From positions 62,001 through 126,000 of the forward strand of contig BATO01000002.1 in the NCBI GenBank assembly GCA_000474255.1: DNA of 64,000 nucleotides. Reading direction: 5' to 3'. Under the pieces are notes generated by a model that was given only the letters and a program-made list of their open reading frames with translations, did not search any database and was not told the DNA's origin. Below are positions 18,215 through 27,919 of this stretch, piece after piece. Position numbers and translations under genes: made by a program. The number at the start of each line of letters is the position of its first letter. Within the stretch, counting starts at the first letter, position 1. The DNA is from Aquipseudomonas alcaligenes MRY13-0052 (GTDB taxonomy: Bacteria; Pseudomonadota; Gammaproteobacteria; Pseudomonadales; Pseudomonadaceae).

Positions 18215-18781
18215 ATGCGTCAGAAGCCCACCGTGCTCGCTCGCGAGATCGTCGCCAGCAGCCGCCTGTTCCGTGTCGAGGAGCTGCAGCTGCGCTTCTC
18301 CAACGGTGTCGAGCGCACCTACGAGCGTCTGGTGGGCAAGGGCTCCGGCTATGGCGCGGTGATGGTGGTGGCGATGGTGGACGCCGAGCACGTGCTGCTG
18401 GTGGAGGAGTACTGCGCCGGCACCGACGACTACCAGCTGTCGCTGCCCAAGGGGCTGATCGAGCCGGGCGAGGACGTGCTGGTGGCGGCCGACCGCGAAC
18501 TCAAGGAAGAGGCGGGGTACGGCGCGCGCAAGCTGGAGCTGCTGACCGAGCTGTCGCTGTCGCCGGGCTACATGAGCCAGAAGATCCAGGTGGTGCTGGC
18601 CCGTGACCTTTACGAAGAGCGCCTGCCGGGCGACGAGCCCGAGCCGCTGGGCGTGGAGAAGGTCAGCCTGCGCGAGATTTCCAGCCTGGTGCAGCACCCG
18701 CAGTTCAGCGAGGGGCGCGCCCTGGCGGCGCTCTACCTGGCCCGCGACCTGCTGGGCCAGCGCGGGGAGTTCCTCCTATGA
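18215..18781 (+). CDS. nudE: ADP compounds hydrolase NudE
   Basis: 188 residues. The Nudix box spans about residues 80-102 (GLIEPGEDVLVAADRELKEE, then AG), matching G-x5-E-x7-REx-EE-x-G. NudE hydrolyses ADP-ribose, NADH, Ap2A/Ap3A-type compounds. AAGGAG precedes the ATG at good distance. It overlaps cysQ by 4 bp, giving a coupled pair. Confidence 0.92.
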   Translation: MRQKPTVLAREIVASSRLFRVEELQLRFSNGVERTYERLVGKGSGYGAVMVVAMVDAEHVLLVEEYCAGTDDYQLSLPKGLIEPGEDVLVAADRELKEEAGYGARKLELLTELSLSPGYMSQKIQVVLARDLYEERLPGDEPEPLGVEKVSLREISSLVQHPQFSEGRALAALYLARDLLGQRGEFLL

Positions 18782-19596
18782 GCCATCCGCTGCTGCCCGC
18801 CGTCATCGAGCTGGTCGGCCTCGCCGGCCAGGCCATCCTGCCGTTCTGGCGCGCGGACGTCGCCGTGGTCGAGAAGGCCGATGCGTCCCCCGTTACCGCT
18901 GCCGACCTGGCCGCCCACCGCATCCTCGCCGCCGGGCTGGAGACACTGGATGCCAGCATCCCGGTGTTGTCCGAGGAAGCGGCGGACATCTCCCTTGCCG
19001 AGCGCGAAGGGTGGGAGCGCTGGTGGCTGGTGGACCCGCTGGATGGCACCAAGGAATTTATCTCCGGCTCCGAGGAGTTCACCGTCAACGTCGCGCTGAT
19101 CGAGCGCGGGCGCGTGGTCTTCGGCGTCGTCGGCGTGCCGGTCACCGGCCGCTGCTACCTCGGTGGTGCGGGCCTGGGCGCCTGGCGCATCGAGGCTGGT
19201 GCGCGTGAAGCCATCGCCGTGCGCGTGGCCCCGGCTCAGGCCTTCACCCTGGTGGCCAGCAAGCGCCATTCGAGCCCCGCGCAGGAACGCCTGCTGGCCG
19301 GGCTGGGTGAACGCTTCGGAGAGTTGCAGCTGGCCAATATCGGCAGCTCGCTGAAGTTCTGCCTGCTGGCCGAAGGCGCGGCGGATTGCTACCCGCGCCT
19401 GGCGCCGACTTCGCAGTGGGACACCGCCGCCGCACAGGGCGTGCTGGAAGGCGCCGGTGGCGAGGTGCTCGACCTGGCCGGCGAGCCGCTGGGCTACGCG
19501 GCCCGCGAATCCTTCCTCAACCCGTCCTTCCTGGCCCTGCCGGCGGCTGCCGCGTGGCGTGGCGAGCTGCTGGAGCTGGCGCGCGCCCTGGATTGA
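18778..19596 (+). CDS. cysQ: 3'(2'),5'-bisphosphate nucleotidase CysQ
   Basis: 272 residues. The inositol-monophosphatase-fold metal motif is WWLVDPLDGTKEFI (D86, D89) with LSEEAAD upstream (E67) and the C-terminal QWDTAAAQGVLEGAGG. It removes the 3'-phosphate of PAP, a toxic by-product of sulfate assimilation. It is cotranscribed with nudE (ATGA overlap) and followed by a good terminator. Confidence 0.93.
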   Translation: MSHPLLPAVIELVGLAGQAILPFWRADVAVVEKADASPVTAADLAAHRILAAGLETLDASIPVLSEEAADISLAEREGWERWWLVDPLDGTKEFISGSEEFTVNVALIERGRVVFGVVGVPVTGRCYLGGAGLGAWRIEAGAREAIAVRVAPAQAFTLVASKRHSSPAQERLLAGLGERFGELQLANIGSSLKFCLLAEGAADCYPRLAPTSQWDTAAAQGVLEGAGGEVLDLAGEPLGYAARESFLNPSFLALPAAAAWRGELLELARALD

Positions 19597-19620
19597 TCAG
19601 AGCGGGGGGCGAGTAAAAGT

Positions 19621-19650
19621 CCACGTTACTGGAACGTGGCTTTGCTTTTT
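19621..19650 (+). terminator. Rho-independent terminator after nudE-cysQ
   Basis: A 7-bp stem CCACGTT/AACGTGG with a 5-base loop is followed by CTTTGCTTTTT. It lies 25 bp after the cysQ stop. A second small hairpin (GGCCCTCTAGAAGGGCC) follows. Confidence 0.75.
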
Positions 19651-19708
19651 GGCCCTCTAGAAGGGCCGCAATCAGACCTAGGAGCATGCCGCCGCCGCTC
19701 ACTCCAGA

Positions 19709-19779
19709 CGTAGGGTGTGCTGCGCGCACCTCGGACCCGCCGGGAGCACCGCGCGGAGGTGCGCACGGCACACCCTACG
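19709..19779. repeat. Nested extragenic palindrome, GTAGGGTGTGC family
   Basis: A perfect 12-bp outer arm CGTAGGGTGTGC (19709-19720) is matched by GCACACCCTACG (19768-19779). Inside it a 9-bp perfect arm GCGCACCTC (19724-19732) is matched by GAGGTGCGC (19756-19764). It lies between the convergent cysQ and fabY genes. The same outer sequence recurs at 13201-13238. Confidence 0.75.
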
Positions 19780-19865
19780 CGGGGCGGCGAGCTTTTCGCT
19801 GGACGGTGCGTGCAGTGTTCCGCTGGTTCAGCGAAACCCTCCTCGCCCCATTCACAGGTGCCGGA

Positions 19866-21773
19866 TCAGTCGAGCATGTCCTTGAAGCGCTCGTCGGTGC
19901 CGTAGAGCAGCGGCTGGGCGAAGCCCGGGACCTTGATGCCCTGGGCGGTGACTTCCAGGGCCTTGTCGTCGATCAGGTCGTTGCCGAAGTTGTAGATGAT
20001 GTCCAGCTCACCCTTGAGCGCGCGCTCGTCGTACTGGCGGGCGGCGGCGCGGGTGGCTTCGCGTTTTTCGCTGTAGGCGGCGAAGGCCTTCTCGCCGTGG
20101 CGCTTGCGCAGCATGTTCTCGGTCAGGCGCGGGGAGATCACCACTCCGCTGGCGTTGTTGCCGCCGAAGCCCTTGGAGTTGATGAAGCAGATGTCCAGGC
20201 TGCGCTGTTCCAGGCGCTGGTCGCGGGTGGCGATCGACAGGTGCTGCTGGTGCACATCGTCGGCGACCCGGTCGATGGTCTTGATGCCCGGCAGGATGCC
20301 GTAGCGGAAGGTGCCGAGGGCCGAGACCACCTGATCCCCGCTGGCGGTGGCCAGGCTGTGGCCGACGAAGGCCTTGACCGCGGTGATGGGCCAGGACTCG
20401 ATGCCGAAGGCGCTGGCGACGCGGTCCAGCAGTTCGGATTCGGTGACGCGGTTGGCCGGGGTGCTGGAGCCGTGGGCGTGGACGAAGCTGTGCTGGCGCA
20501 CCGTCTCGCTGCCGAACATCTGGGTGGCGCTGGCCACGGCTTTGGCCAGGGTCAGGTAGTTGCCCGGGCCGGGTGCGGAGATGGATTTCTTGAAGCCGTC
20601 GGCGTTGATGAAGACATCGGTGACCGCGCCATGGATATCGGCGCCCAGCTCCAGGGCCAGGGCGTCGTCCATCAGCACCACGTACTGGCTGGATTCGGCC
20701 AGGGTGAAGCCGCAGTTCTCGCCGAAGGGACGGCTGGCGCGGCGGAAGTCCACGTCCTCGCGGCCGCCGACCTGGCGCAGGCCGTCTTCGGTGGCCAGGG
20801 CGCCCATGGCGCCGTAGCCGTCGATGCATTCCTGGTTGATCGGCGCTTCGGCGTTGCCCACCAGGGCGACCCGCGCGCGGCCGGAGCCGATCAGCTCGAT
20901 GGCCTTCTGCAGGTTGTAGAGGAAGGTGGCGCAGGCGCCGGTGACGCTGCCGGTGGTGCCGACGCTGCCCAGCACGTAGGCGTTGATGAAGTCGGCGGGC
21001 ATGGTGTTCAGGCCCAGGGGCAGCTGCTTGGCGGTGACGCGGCCGCCCTTGAGGCGCGACTGCATGAGGCCGCCGAAACCGTTCTCGTCGAGCTGGCTCA
21101 TGATGCTGCCGGAGAACACCGCGACTTCGTCGGGCTGCACGTGGTCGACGATGCGCTGCCAGGGCAGGCCGATGGAGCGGATGGCGTCGGTGGCGGCGAC
21201 CACGGACATCTGCAGGCCGCGCGGGTGGAAGCGCGAGTTGTACAGCTCGCCCGGTTCGAAGCCGGTGGGCAGCTGGCCGGCGGATTTCACCGGCAGGGCG
21301 CGGAAGCTCTCGACCTTGAACTCGGTGGCGTCATTCAGGGTGACGCGCACCTCGCCGGATTCCAGCGGCTCCACCGACCAGCTGGCCGGCAGCGGCTCGG
21401 GCAGCTGCTTGCGCGAGGTGATGAAGCTGATGCGGGTGCCGGGCTCGGCGGCGACACCGATGCTCTTCTGCCAGGGGGCGGCGTCGACATCCAGGTGCTG
21501 CTTCTCGATGCGGCGCACCAGGGTGGAGGCGAGGATGCGCTCGCCGAAGCGCGACTCGATGTCGGCGAGGGTCAGCGGGTTGCCGTCGGCGTCCAGGTAC
21601 TGGCCGTCGACCACGGTCACCAGTTTGGTCATCACCGCCAGCCCGGCCAGGGTTTCCTGGCGCGTGGCGGCGTCGACGGACTCGATCACGGTGCGGCGGA
21701 AGCCGTGATGGAACGAGCTGCGGCCCGCTGCGTTGTAACCGCCGAAACCAACGATGACCGGAAGTCGTGACAT
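19866..21773 (-). CDS. fabY: Beta-ketoacyl-ACP synthase FabY
   Basis: 635 residues, very close to the 634 of P. aeruginosa FabY (recalled as PA5174, next to cysQ and arc in that genome). The thiolase-fold catalytic residues are visible: Cys281 in TTGSVTGACATF, His434 in VHAHGSSTPANR and His472 in AFVGHSLATASG. FabY condenses acetyl-CoA with malonyl-ACP, starting fatty-acid synthesis in place of FabH. The start at MSRLPVIVGF is fixed by GAGGAG nine bases upstream. It stands alone, 295 bp after arcC. Confidence 0.95.
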   Translation of the reverse strand: MSRLPVIVGFGGYNAAGRSSFHHGFRRTVIESVDAATRQETLAGLAVMTKLVTVVDGQYLDADGNPLTLADIESRFGERILASTLVRRIEKQHLDVDAAPWQKSIGVAAEPGTRISFITSRKQLPEPLPASWSVEPLESGEVRVTLNDATEFKVESFRALPVKSAGQLPTGFEPGELYNSRFHPRGLQMSVVAATDAIRSIGLPWQRIVDHVQPDEVAVFSGSIMSQLDENGFGGLMQSRLKGGRVTAKQLPLGLNTMPADFINAYVLGSVGTTGSVTGACATFLYNLQKAIELIGSGRARVALVGNAEAPINQECIDGYGAMGALATEDGLRQVGGREDVDFRRASRPFGENCGFTLAESSQYVVLMDDALALELGADIHGAVTDVFINADGFKKSISAPGPGNYLTLAKAVASATQMFGSETVRQHSFVHAHGSSTPANRVTESELLDRVASAFGIESWPITAVKAFVGHSLATASGDQVVSALGTFRYGILPGIKTIDRVADDVHQQHLSIATRDQRLEQRSLDICFINSKGFGGNNASGVVISPRLTENMLRKRHGEKAFAAYSEKREATRAAARQYDERALKGELDIIYNFGNDLIDDKALEVTAQGIKVPGFAQPLLYGTDERFKDMLD

Positions 21774-22068
21774 GACTCGGAAACTCCTCAAATGGACCAT
21801 TGCCTGCCGAGGCCGGGCCGAGCGCGGTGAAGAGGGGCCGTGAAGGCCGCGGGTGCGGCTGGCCAGGGAACGCGTCGGGGATATCCGGCCACCGGGGACG
21901 AACCCGATGGCAGCTCGAAAGATTCGAATGCCTAACCTGACGCGGCAGCTGACTGTCGAGTCACTTGAGGATTGATCGGTACTGCCCGTGTGCATGAATT
22001 GCAGGCGCGGTCGCGAGGCTGGGGAGGAGGAGCCGGAGCCGCTGGCGCGGCCCCGTGGGTGAGGGGCC

Positions 22069-22998
22069 TCAGCGGTAGCTGATGCCGGGGTTGGCGGTGC
22101 TGACGCGGGTGCCGGCCTTGCCCTGGACGATGGCTTCGATATCGGCGAGGGAGCCGATCACTGCGGCACGGCCGGTGTTGCGGGCGAACTCGCTGGCAGC
22201 CTGGACCTTGGGCCCCATGGAGCCGGCAGCGAAGCCGAGGCGCTCGAGTTCGTCGGGGTGGGCTTCGGCGATGGCCTTCTGGGTCGGCTTGCCCCAGTCG
22301 ATGTAGGCCGCGTCGACATCGGTGGCGATCACCAGGATGTCGCTCTCCAGTTGCTCGGCCAGCAGTGCGGAGCAGAGGTCCTTGTCGATCACCGCCTCGA
22401 CGCCCTTGAGCTTGCCGTTGTCGTCATAAAGCGTGGGGATGCCGCCACCGCCGGCGCAGATCACCACCGAGCCTTTTTCCAGCAGCCATTTCACCGGGCG
22501 GATCTCGAAGATCTGCTTGGGCCGGGGGCTGGCCACCACGCGGCGGAACTTGTCGCCGTCGGGGGCGATGGTCCAGCCCTTTTCCTCGGCGAGGCGCTCG
22601 GCCTCTTCCCGGGAGTACACCGGGCCGATGGGTTTGGTGGGTTTCTGGAAGGCGGGGTCCTTGGCGTCCACTTCCACCTGGGTGAGCAGGGTAGCGAAGG
22701 GCACTTCGAAGGGCAGCAGGTTGCCCAGTTCCTGTTCGATCATGTAGCCGATCATGCCCTCGGTCTCGGCGCCGAGGACGTCCAGCGGGTAGGTGCTGAC
22801 CGCCGTGTAGGCAGCGCCCTGGAGGGCCAGCAGGCCGACCTGTGGGCCGTTGCCGTGGGCGACCACCAGCTCGTTGCCGGGCTGGATCTTGGCGATCTGC
22901 TCGGCGGCGATGCGCACGTTCTCGCGCTGGTTCTCCGCCGTCATGGGTTCGCCACGGCGCAGCAGGGCGTTACCGCCCAATGCGACGACTATTCGCAT
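22069..22998 (-). CDS. arcC: Carbamate kinase ArcC
   Basis: 309 residues, essentially the length of the P. aeruginosa enzyme. Signatures are the N-terminal [39 protein letters not shown] and [10 protein letters not shown]. It makes ATP from carbamoyl phosphate and ADP in the last step of the arginine deiminase pathway. It is the last gene of arcDABC, 184 bp after arcB. A small hairpin (CCGTACC/GGTACGG, 23113-23128) lies in that gap. Confidence 0.96.
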   Translation of the reverse strand: MRIVVALGGNALLRRGEPMTAENQRENVRIAAEQIAKIQPGNELVVAHGNGPQVGLLALQGAAYTAVSTYPLDVLGAETEGMIGYMIEQELGNLLPFEVPFATLLTQVEVDAKDPAFQKPTKPIGPVYSREEAERLAEEKGWTIAPDGDKFRRVVASPRPKQIFEIRPVKWLLEKGSVVICAGGGGIPTLYDDNGKLKGVEAVIDKDLCSALLAEQLESDILVIATDVDAAYIDWGKPTQKAIAEAHPDELERLGFAAGSMGPKVQAASEFARNTGRAAVIGSLADIEAIVQGKAGTRVSTANPGISYR

Positions 22999-23182
22999 GA
23001 TTGTTCTCCTGTTGCGGTGGAGAGGGGGCGGTTTCCCGCTCCTTCTCCGAATCTCGGATATTCCATGAAGCCACAGGGGATGGTGGCGTGAAGGCAAGCG
23101 AGCTGCGACGACCCGTACCCCGGTACGGTGAGGAGCCGCGCGGTGCCGCCGACAAAGCCAGCGCCCCCGTGGATTTCTGGAA

Positions 23183-24193
23183 TCAGACGTCGGCGAGGGT
23201 CGAGACCAGAATCGCCTTGATCGTGTGCATGCGGTTCTCCGCTTGCTCGAAGGCGATGCAGGCCGGGGACTCGAACACGTCGTCGGTCACTTCGATGCCG
23301 TTGGCCAGGTGCGGGTACTGCTCGGCGATCTGCTTGCCGACCTTGGTCTCGCTGTTGTGGAAGGCCGGCAGGCAGTGCATGAACTTGGTCCGTGCGGTGC
23401 CGGAGGCTTTCATCATCTCGGCGTTGACCTGGTAGGGCAGCAGTTGCTTGATGCGCTCGCCCCAGGCTTCCACCGGCTCGCCCATGGAGACCCAGACGTC
23501 GGTGTGGATGAAGTCGACGCCCTTGACCGCCGCCTTGGCGTCTTCGGTGACGGTGATGCGCGCGCCGCTTTCCTCGGCGAATTGCTTGCACTGGGCGATG
23601 AACTCTTCTTCCGGCCACAGCGCCTTGGGCGCGGCGATGCGCACGTCCATGCCCAGCTTGGCGCCGATCAGCAGCAGCGAGTTGCCCATGTTGTTACGGG
23701 CGTCGCCCAGGTAGGCGTAGCTGATGTCGTGCAGCGGCTTGTCGCTGTGCTCGCGCATGGTCAGCACGTCGGCGAGCATCTGGGTGGGGTGGTATTCGTC
23801 GGTCAGGCCGTTGAACACCGGGACGCCGGCGAACTTGGCCAGTTCTTCGACGATCTCCTGCTTGAAGCCGCGGTACTCGATGGCGTCATACATGCGCCCG
23901 AGCACGCGGGCGGTGTCCTTCATGGTCTCCTTGTGGCCGATCTGCGAGGAGTTGGGGTCGATGTAGGTGACATTGGCGCCCTGGTCATAGGCGGCGACCT
24001 CGAAGGCGCAGCGGGTGCGGGTGGAGGTCTTCTCGAAGATCAGTGCGATGTTCTTGCGTTTCAGGTGCTGCTGCTCGGTGCCGGTGTACTTGGCGCGTTT
24101 CAGGTCGCGGGAGAGGTCCAGCAGGTACCGCAGCTCACGGGTGCTGTGATGCATGAGGCTGAGCAGGTTGCGGTTGTGCATGTTGAAAGCCAT
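23183..24193 (-). CDS. arcB: Catabolic ornithine carbamoyltransferase ArcB
   Basis: 336 residues, as in P. aeruginosa. The carbamoyl-phosphate motif STRTR is at residues 57-61 and the ornithine/catalytic motif HCLPAFH is near residue 273. The catabolic enzyme runs citrulline plus phosphate to ornithine plus carbamoyl phosphate. The gene position inside the arc operon identifies it as catabolic rather than ArgF. Confidence 0.96.
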   Translation of the reverse strand: MAFNMHNRNLLSLMHHSTRELRYLLDLSRDLKRAKYTGTEQQHLKRKNIALIFEKTSTRTRCAFEVAAYDQGANVTYIDPNSSQIGHKETMKDTARVLGRMYDAIEYRGFKQEIVEELAKFAGVPVFNGLTDEYHPTQMLADVLTMREHSDKPLHDISYAYLGDARNNMGNSLLLIGAKLGMDVRIAAPKALWPEEEFIAQCKQFAEESGARITVTEDAKAAVKGVDFIHTDVWVSMGEPVEAWGERIKQLLPYQVNAEMMKASGTARTKFMHCLPAFHNSETKVGKQIAEQYPHLANGIEVTDDVFESPACIAFEQAENRMHTIKAILVSTLADV

Positions 24194-24259
24194 GGTCTTT
24201 CTCCTTTTGGGCAGGTCGGAATCCGGTTCCCGTCAGAACAGCTCGTGGCTGGCGGGAAG

Positions 24260-24282
24260 GGCGGCCGCGGGTAGCGGCCGCC
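24260..24282 (-). other. Strong intercistronic hairpin between arcA and arcB
   Basis: The perfect 9-bp GC stem GGCGGCCGC/GCGGCCGCC with a 5-base loop lies 18 bp after the arcA stop. With no U-tract following on the arc strand it is unlikely to be a full terminator. It more likely protects the upstream arcDA message or marks an RNA processing site. Confidence 0.6.
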
Positions 24283-24300
24283 GGGGTTCGGCTTTTTGGA

Positions 24301-25551
24301 TCAATAGTCGATCGGGTCGCGCAGGATCGGGCAGGTCATGCAGTGGCCACCGCCACGGCCGCGGCCGAGTTCGCTGGCGCTGATGGTCACCACCTCGACA
24401 CCGGCCTTGCGCAGCTGGGTGTTGGTGTAGGTGTTGCGGTCGTAGCCGACCACCACGCCGGGCTCCAGGCAGACGACGTTGTTGCCGTCGTCCCACTGTT
24501 CGCGCTCGGCCTCGAAGCTGTCACCGCCGGTCTGCACCACGCGCAGTTGCTTGAGCCCGAGGGACTCGGCGACCACGTCGATGAAGCTCTTCTCCTCGCG
24601 GCGGATGTCGATGCCGTATGGGCGGCTTTCGTCCGGGCGGAGGATGAAGGGGACGATCTCCTTGACCACTTCCGGGAAGACCGTGACCAGGTCGCGGTCG
24701 CAGAAGGTGAAGACGGTGTCCAGGTGCATGGCCGCGCGGGATTTCGGCAGGCCGGCGACTATCACCTTCTCTACCGCGCCCTTGGCGAACAGCGATTGGG
24801 CCAGTTGGCCGATGGCCTGGCGCGAAGTGCGCTCGCCCATGCCGATGAGCACCACGCCGTTGCCGATGGGCATGACGTCACCGCCTTCGAGGGTGGCGCT
24901 GCCATGGTCCTTGTCGGGGTCGCCGTACCAGACTTCGAATTCGGCGTTGGTGAACTCGGGGTGGAACTTGTAGATGGCGGTGGTGAGCAGGGTTTCCTGA
25001 CGTCGCGCCGGCCAGTACATGGGGTTGAGGGTTACGCCGCCGTAGATCCAGCAGGTGGTGTCGCGAGTGAACTGGGTGTTGGGCAGCGGCGGCAGGATGA
25101 AGCTGGAGTGGCCCAGGTAGTCGCGGTACATCTTGATCGCGCTGACGCCTTCGCTGTCCGGCAGGTCGGAGCCGGCGACACCGCCGATAAGGAACTCGGC
25201 GAGTTTGCGCGGCTCCAGGCCTTCGAGCCAGGAGCGCACTTCGTTGGTCAGGCCGACACCGACCTGGTTGGCGGTGATCTTGCGGTCGAGGATCCACTTC
25301 AGGGCTTCGGGGTTCTGCACGATGTCGGTGAGCAGGTTGTGCATCTCCATCACTTCGATGCCGCGTTCGCGCATCTTGGTGACGAAGTCGAAGTGGTCGC
25401 GCTTGGCCTGGTTGACCCAGATGACGTCATCGAACAGCAGCTCGTCGCAGTTGTTGGGGGTCAGGCGCATATGGGCCAGACCCGGCGAGCAGACCATCAC
25501 CTTATGCAGTTTGCCGGCTTCCGAATGAACGCCGAGTTTGACTTTGGACAT
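24301..25551 (-). CDS. arcA: Arginine deiminase ArcA
   Basis: 416 residues (P. aeruginosa has 418). The catalytic nucleophile is Cys404 in [10 protein letters not shown] at the C-terminus, and the substrate motif FTFCDRDLV is present upstream. It converts arginine to citrulline and ammonia, the first step of anaerobic arginine fermentation. It is 18 bp downstream of arcD. Confidence 0.97.
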   Translation of the reverse strand: MSKVKLGVHSEAGKLHKVMVCSPGLAHMRLTPNNCDELLFDDVIWVNQAKRDHFDFVTKMRERGIEVMEMHNLLTDIVQNPEALKWILDRKITANQVGVGLTNEVRSWLEGLEPRKLAEFLIGGVAGSDLPDSEGVSAIKMYRDYLGHSSFILPPLPNTQFTRDTTCWIYGGVTLNPMYWPARRQETLLTTAIYKFHPEFTNAEFEVWYGDPDKDHGSATLEGGDVMPIGNGVVLIGMGERTSRQAIGQLAQSLFAKGAVEKVIVAGLPKSRAAMHLDTVFTFCDRDLVTVFPEVVKEIVPFILRPDESRPYGIDIRREEKSFIDVVAESLGLKQLRVVQTGGDSFEAEREQWDDGNNVVCLEPGVVVGYDRNTYTNTQLRKAGVEVVTISASELGRGRGGGHCMTCPILRDPIDY

Positions 25552-25569
25552 GGCAGGTCTCCTTACGAG

Positions 25570-26997
25570 TTACAGAGTCAGGAAGCCGTCGTAGAGGCCG
25601 TAGGCCGCCGCGAGCGCGCCGATGACCACGGCGGCGAAGATCAGCTTCTCAACGTTGGTGAAGATGGGTTGGCCGAGCTCGTGCTTGGCCTTGGCGAAGA
25701 GGATCGCGCCAGGGGCGTAGAGCAGGGCCGAGAGCAGCAGGTACTTCACGCCGCCGGCGTAGAGCAGCCACACGGCGTAGACCAGGGCGACGCCGGCGAT
25801 GGCGAGGTCCTTGTTGCGGTCACGGCCGTCCTGCTCGTAGGTCTCGCCGCGGATGGGCAGGAGCAGGGCGTAGGCGGCGGACCAGAAGTAGGGCACCAGG
25901 ATCATCGAGGTGGCCAGGTAGATCAGCGAGAGGTAGGTGCTGGCGCTGAACAGGGTGACGATGAGGAACACTTGCACCATCGCGTTGGTCAGCCACAGGG
26001 CGTTGGCCGGGACGTGGTTGGCGTTCTCGCGACGGAGGAACTCCGGCATCGTGTGGTCCTTGGCAGCGGCGAAGAGAATCTCCGCGCACAGCAGCACCCA
26101 GGACAGCAGGGCACCGACCAGGGAGATGATCAGGCCGACGCTGATCAGCACCGCGCCCCAGTGGCCGACCACATGCTCCAGCACGGCCGCCATGGACGGG
26201 TTCTGCAGCTTGGCCAGTTCCGGCTGAGTCATGATGCCGAGGGACAGCACGTTCACCAGCACCAGCAACAGCAGCACGGTGACGAAGCCGATGATGGTGG
26301 CCTTGCCGACATCGCTGCGCTTCTCGGCACGGGCGGAAAAGATGCTCGCGCCCTCGATGCCGATGAACACCCAGACGGTGACCAGCATCATGTTGCGCAC
26401 CTGGTTCATCACGCTGCCGAGGTCGGGGTTCATCGAGCCCCAGATGTCGGCGGTGAAGATGTCCAGCTTGAAGGCGAACAGGCAGATGAGGATGAACAGG
26501 AACAGCGGCACGATCTTGGCGACCGTGGTCACCAGGTTGATGAAGGCCGCCTCCTTGATCCCGCGCAGCACCAGAAAGTGCACGGCCCAGAGCACCACCG
26601 AGGCGCCGATGATGGCCGCTGGCGTGTTGCCCTCGCCGAAGATCGGGAAGAAGTAGCCGAGGGTGCTGAACAGCAGGACGAAGTAGCCGACGTTGCCCAG
26701 CCAGGCGCTGATCCAGTAGCCCCAGGCCGAGGAGAAGCCCATGTAGTCGCCGAAGCCGGCCTTGGCGTACGCGTACACGCCGCCATCGAGATCGGGTTTG
26801 CGGTTGGCCAGGGTCTGGAACACGAAGGCCAGGGTGAGCATGCCGACGGCAGTGATGCCCCAGCCGATGAGAATCGCGCCGACATCGGCGCTGGCTGCCA
26901 TGTTTTGCGGCAACGAGAAGATCCCGCCGCCGACCATTGAACCGACCACGAGCGCAACCAGTGCGCCAAGTCGGAGTTTTTGGGTGGTGTCTGACAT
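25570..26997 (-). CDS. arcD: Arginine/ornithine antiporter ArcD
   Basis: 475 residues with about twelve to thirteen hydrophobic segments. It belongs to the APC superfamily (LGALVALVVGSMVGGGIFSL near the N-terminus). It exchanges extracellular arginine for intracellular ornithine at no energy cost. GGAGGT precedes the ATG by five bases. It is the first gene of arcDABC, in the usual order D-A-B-C. Confidence 0.96.
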   Translation of the reverse strand: MSDTTQKLRLGALVALVVGSMVGGGIFSLPQNMAASADVGAILIGWGITAVGMLTLAFVFQTLANRKPDLDGGVYAYAKAGFGDYMGFSSAWGYWISAWLGNVGYFVLLFSTLGYFFPIFGEGNTPAAIIGASVVLWAVHFLVLRGIKEAAFINLVTTVAKIVPLFLFILICLFAFKLDIFTADIWGSMNPDLGSVMNQVRNMMLVTVWVFIGIEGASIFSARAEKRSDVGKATIIGFVTVLLLLVLVNVLSLGIMTQPELAKLQNPSMAAVLEHVVGHWGAVLISVGLIISLVGALLSWVLLCAEILFAAAKDHTMPEFLRRENANHVPANALWLTNAMVQVFLIVTLFSASTYLSLIYLATSMILVPYFWSAAYALLLPIRGETYEQDGRDRNKDLAIAGVALVYAVWLLYAGGVKYLLLSALLYAPGAILFAKAKHELGQPIFTNVEKLIFAAVVIGALAAAYGLYDGFLTL

Positions 26998-27058
26998 CTT
27001 GCACCTCCAGTAGGAGTAGGAACTGTGCTTAGTTGGCTCTTCCTTTCGGAGAAGAGTT

Positions 27059-27072
27059 ATGACGTAGGTCAA
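27059..27072 (-). promoter_or_regulatory. Candidate ANR (FNR-type) box of the arc operon
   Basis: On the arc strand it reads TTGACCTACGTCAT, that is TTGAC-N4-GTCAT, against the FNR/ANR consensus TTGAT-N4-ATCAA. Its centre at 27065.5 would be -41.5 for a start near 27024, and a weak -10 (AACTAA, 27029-27034) lies at about the right place. ANR control of arcDABC under low oxygen is established in P. aeruginosa; the site here is inferred. A palindromic TCAATAGCTAGCTATCAA stretch lies directly upstream. Confidence 0.55.
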
Positions 27073-27368
27073 TAGCTAGCTATCAATCCGCGCGGGACAA
27101 TTTCCTTACAGAATTCGGAGGGAGCGTGGCGGCTTCGGAGGCATGCTCGGAGCGAGCAAAATAGAGGGGGCGGCAGGCCATCCCAGGCGGCGCCCCGTTC
27201 AAACTAGTTGGTTTTCGTGACAGTTCAAGTTGTAAGAATTTGTTGTAATAAACATGGCGAAATGCCATTTGCTTATATGGGAATTATCCGATATTCAATT
27301 AATTCCGAACGGATATAAGTCAGCGAGGTAGACAGTTTCTTACTTCAACTTTCCACAGGAGGTTGAAT
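27073..27368. promoter_or_regulatory. AT-rich divergent control region between arcD and the DUF5064-like gene
   Basis: This stretch, particularly 27215-27350, is far more AT-rich than its surroundings. It contains a small palindrome ATGGCGAAATGCCAT (27254-27268) and a TATCCG/CGGATA inverted pair. It must carry the promoter of the rightward small gene and the upstream part of the arc promoter. Several weak -35/-10 candidates exist and I cannot choose between them. Confidence 0.5.
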
Positions 27369-27731
27369 ATGTTTCGCCCAGGACACCTTGAAATAATCAG
27401 GGACCCTGTAGGCCCTTGGCCTGGTTATCACATCGATCTGGACTATGAGGTCGAGCAGCGCGACTGGGAGACTTACGTGCGCTTCGATCTCAGGGGCGAG
27501 ATCGACGGTCGTCCCTTTCAGGAATGCTTCGAGTTGCACCGCGACGTTGCCTACAACTTCCTGCAGAGCGCCTGCCGGCGTCTGCGCCACCACGGCCTTG
27601 AGCCGCACCTGATGGTGCCCCTGGCTGGGCACCGGGACCACGAACGGGTGTTCGCCGACCTCCGGGAGAAATTGCACGCCGAGCCGGGTACACCGGTTGA
27701 TCTGGAGCGCTTTCTGCTGGAGCGACCCTAG
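27369..27731 (+). CDS. Small conserved protein, DUF5064-like
   Basis: 120 residues. The ATG is preceded by AGGAGG at a good distance (a TTG two codons earlier is possible). The protein begins MFRPGHLEIIRDPVGPWPGY and has alternating beta-like segments (IDLDYEVEQRDWETYVRFDL, GEIDGRPFQECFELHRD), then a helix. From memory this resembles DUF5064, a Pseudomonas family of unknown function. No signal peptide or membrane segment is seen. It is divergent from arcD and shares its control region. Confidence 0.75.
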   Translation: MFRPGHLEIIRDPVGPWPGYHIDLDYEVEQRDWETYVRFDLRGEIDGRPFQECFELHRDVAYNFLQSACRRLRHHGLEPHLMVPLAGHRDHERVFADLREKLHAEPGTPVDLERFLLERP

Positions 27732-27761
27732 GGAAGGCGGATTTCCGCGAGATAGAGACGA

Positions 27762-27786
27762 CGAACCCGGCGCGAGGCCGGGTTCG
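27762..27786 (+). terminator. Hairpin after the DUF5064-like gene
   Basis: A perfect 10-bp stem CGAACCCGGC/GCCGGGTTCG with a 5-base loop lies 30 bp after the stop. No T-run follows. The rest of the 306-bp gap to dctD (27732-28037) shows no gene. Confidence 0.5.
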
Positions 27787-27919
27787 ACGTGGAAGGCGAT
27801 GGGCTGATGGTCCGTCGCCTGCCGCCAGGGCCGGGGAGGACCGAGGCTGCGCTGGGGAAGAGACCCGGTGACGGCTTGTGGCCGCTGCGGGCGGGCACTC
27901 CCGGGGAGGGGTGCCCTGA

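Noticed and set aside
24343..26940. Open frame antisense to arcA and arcD
   Set aside because: It spans two well-identified arc genes and reads as His/Asp/Gln-rich low-complexity sequence.
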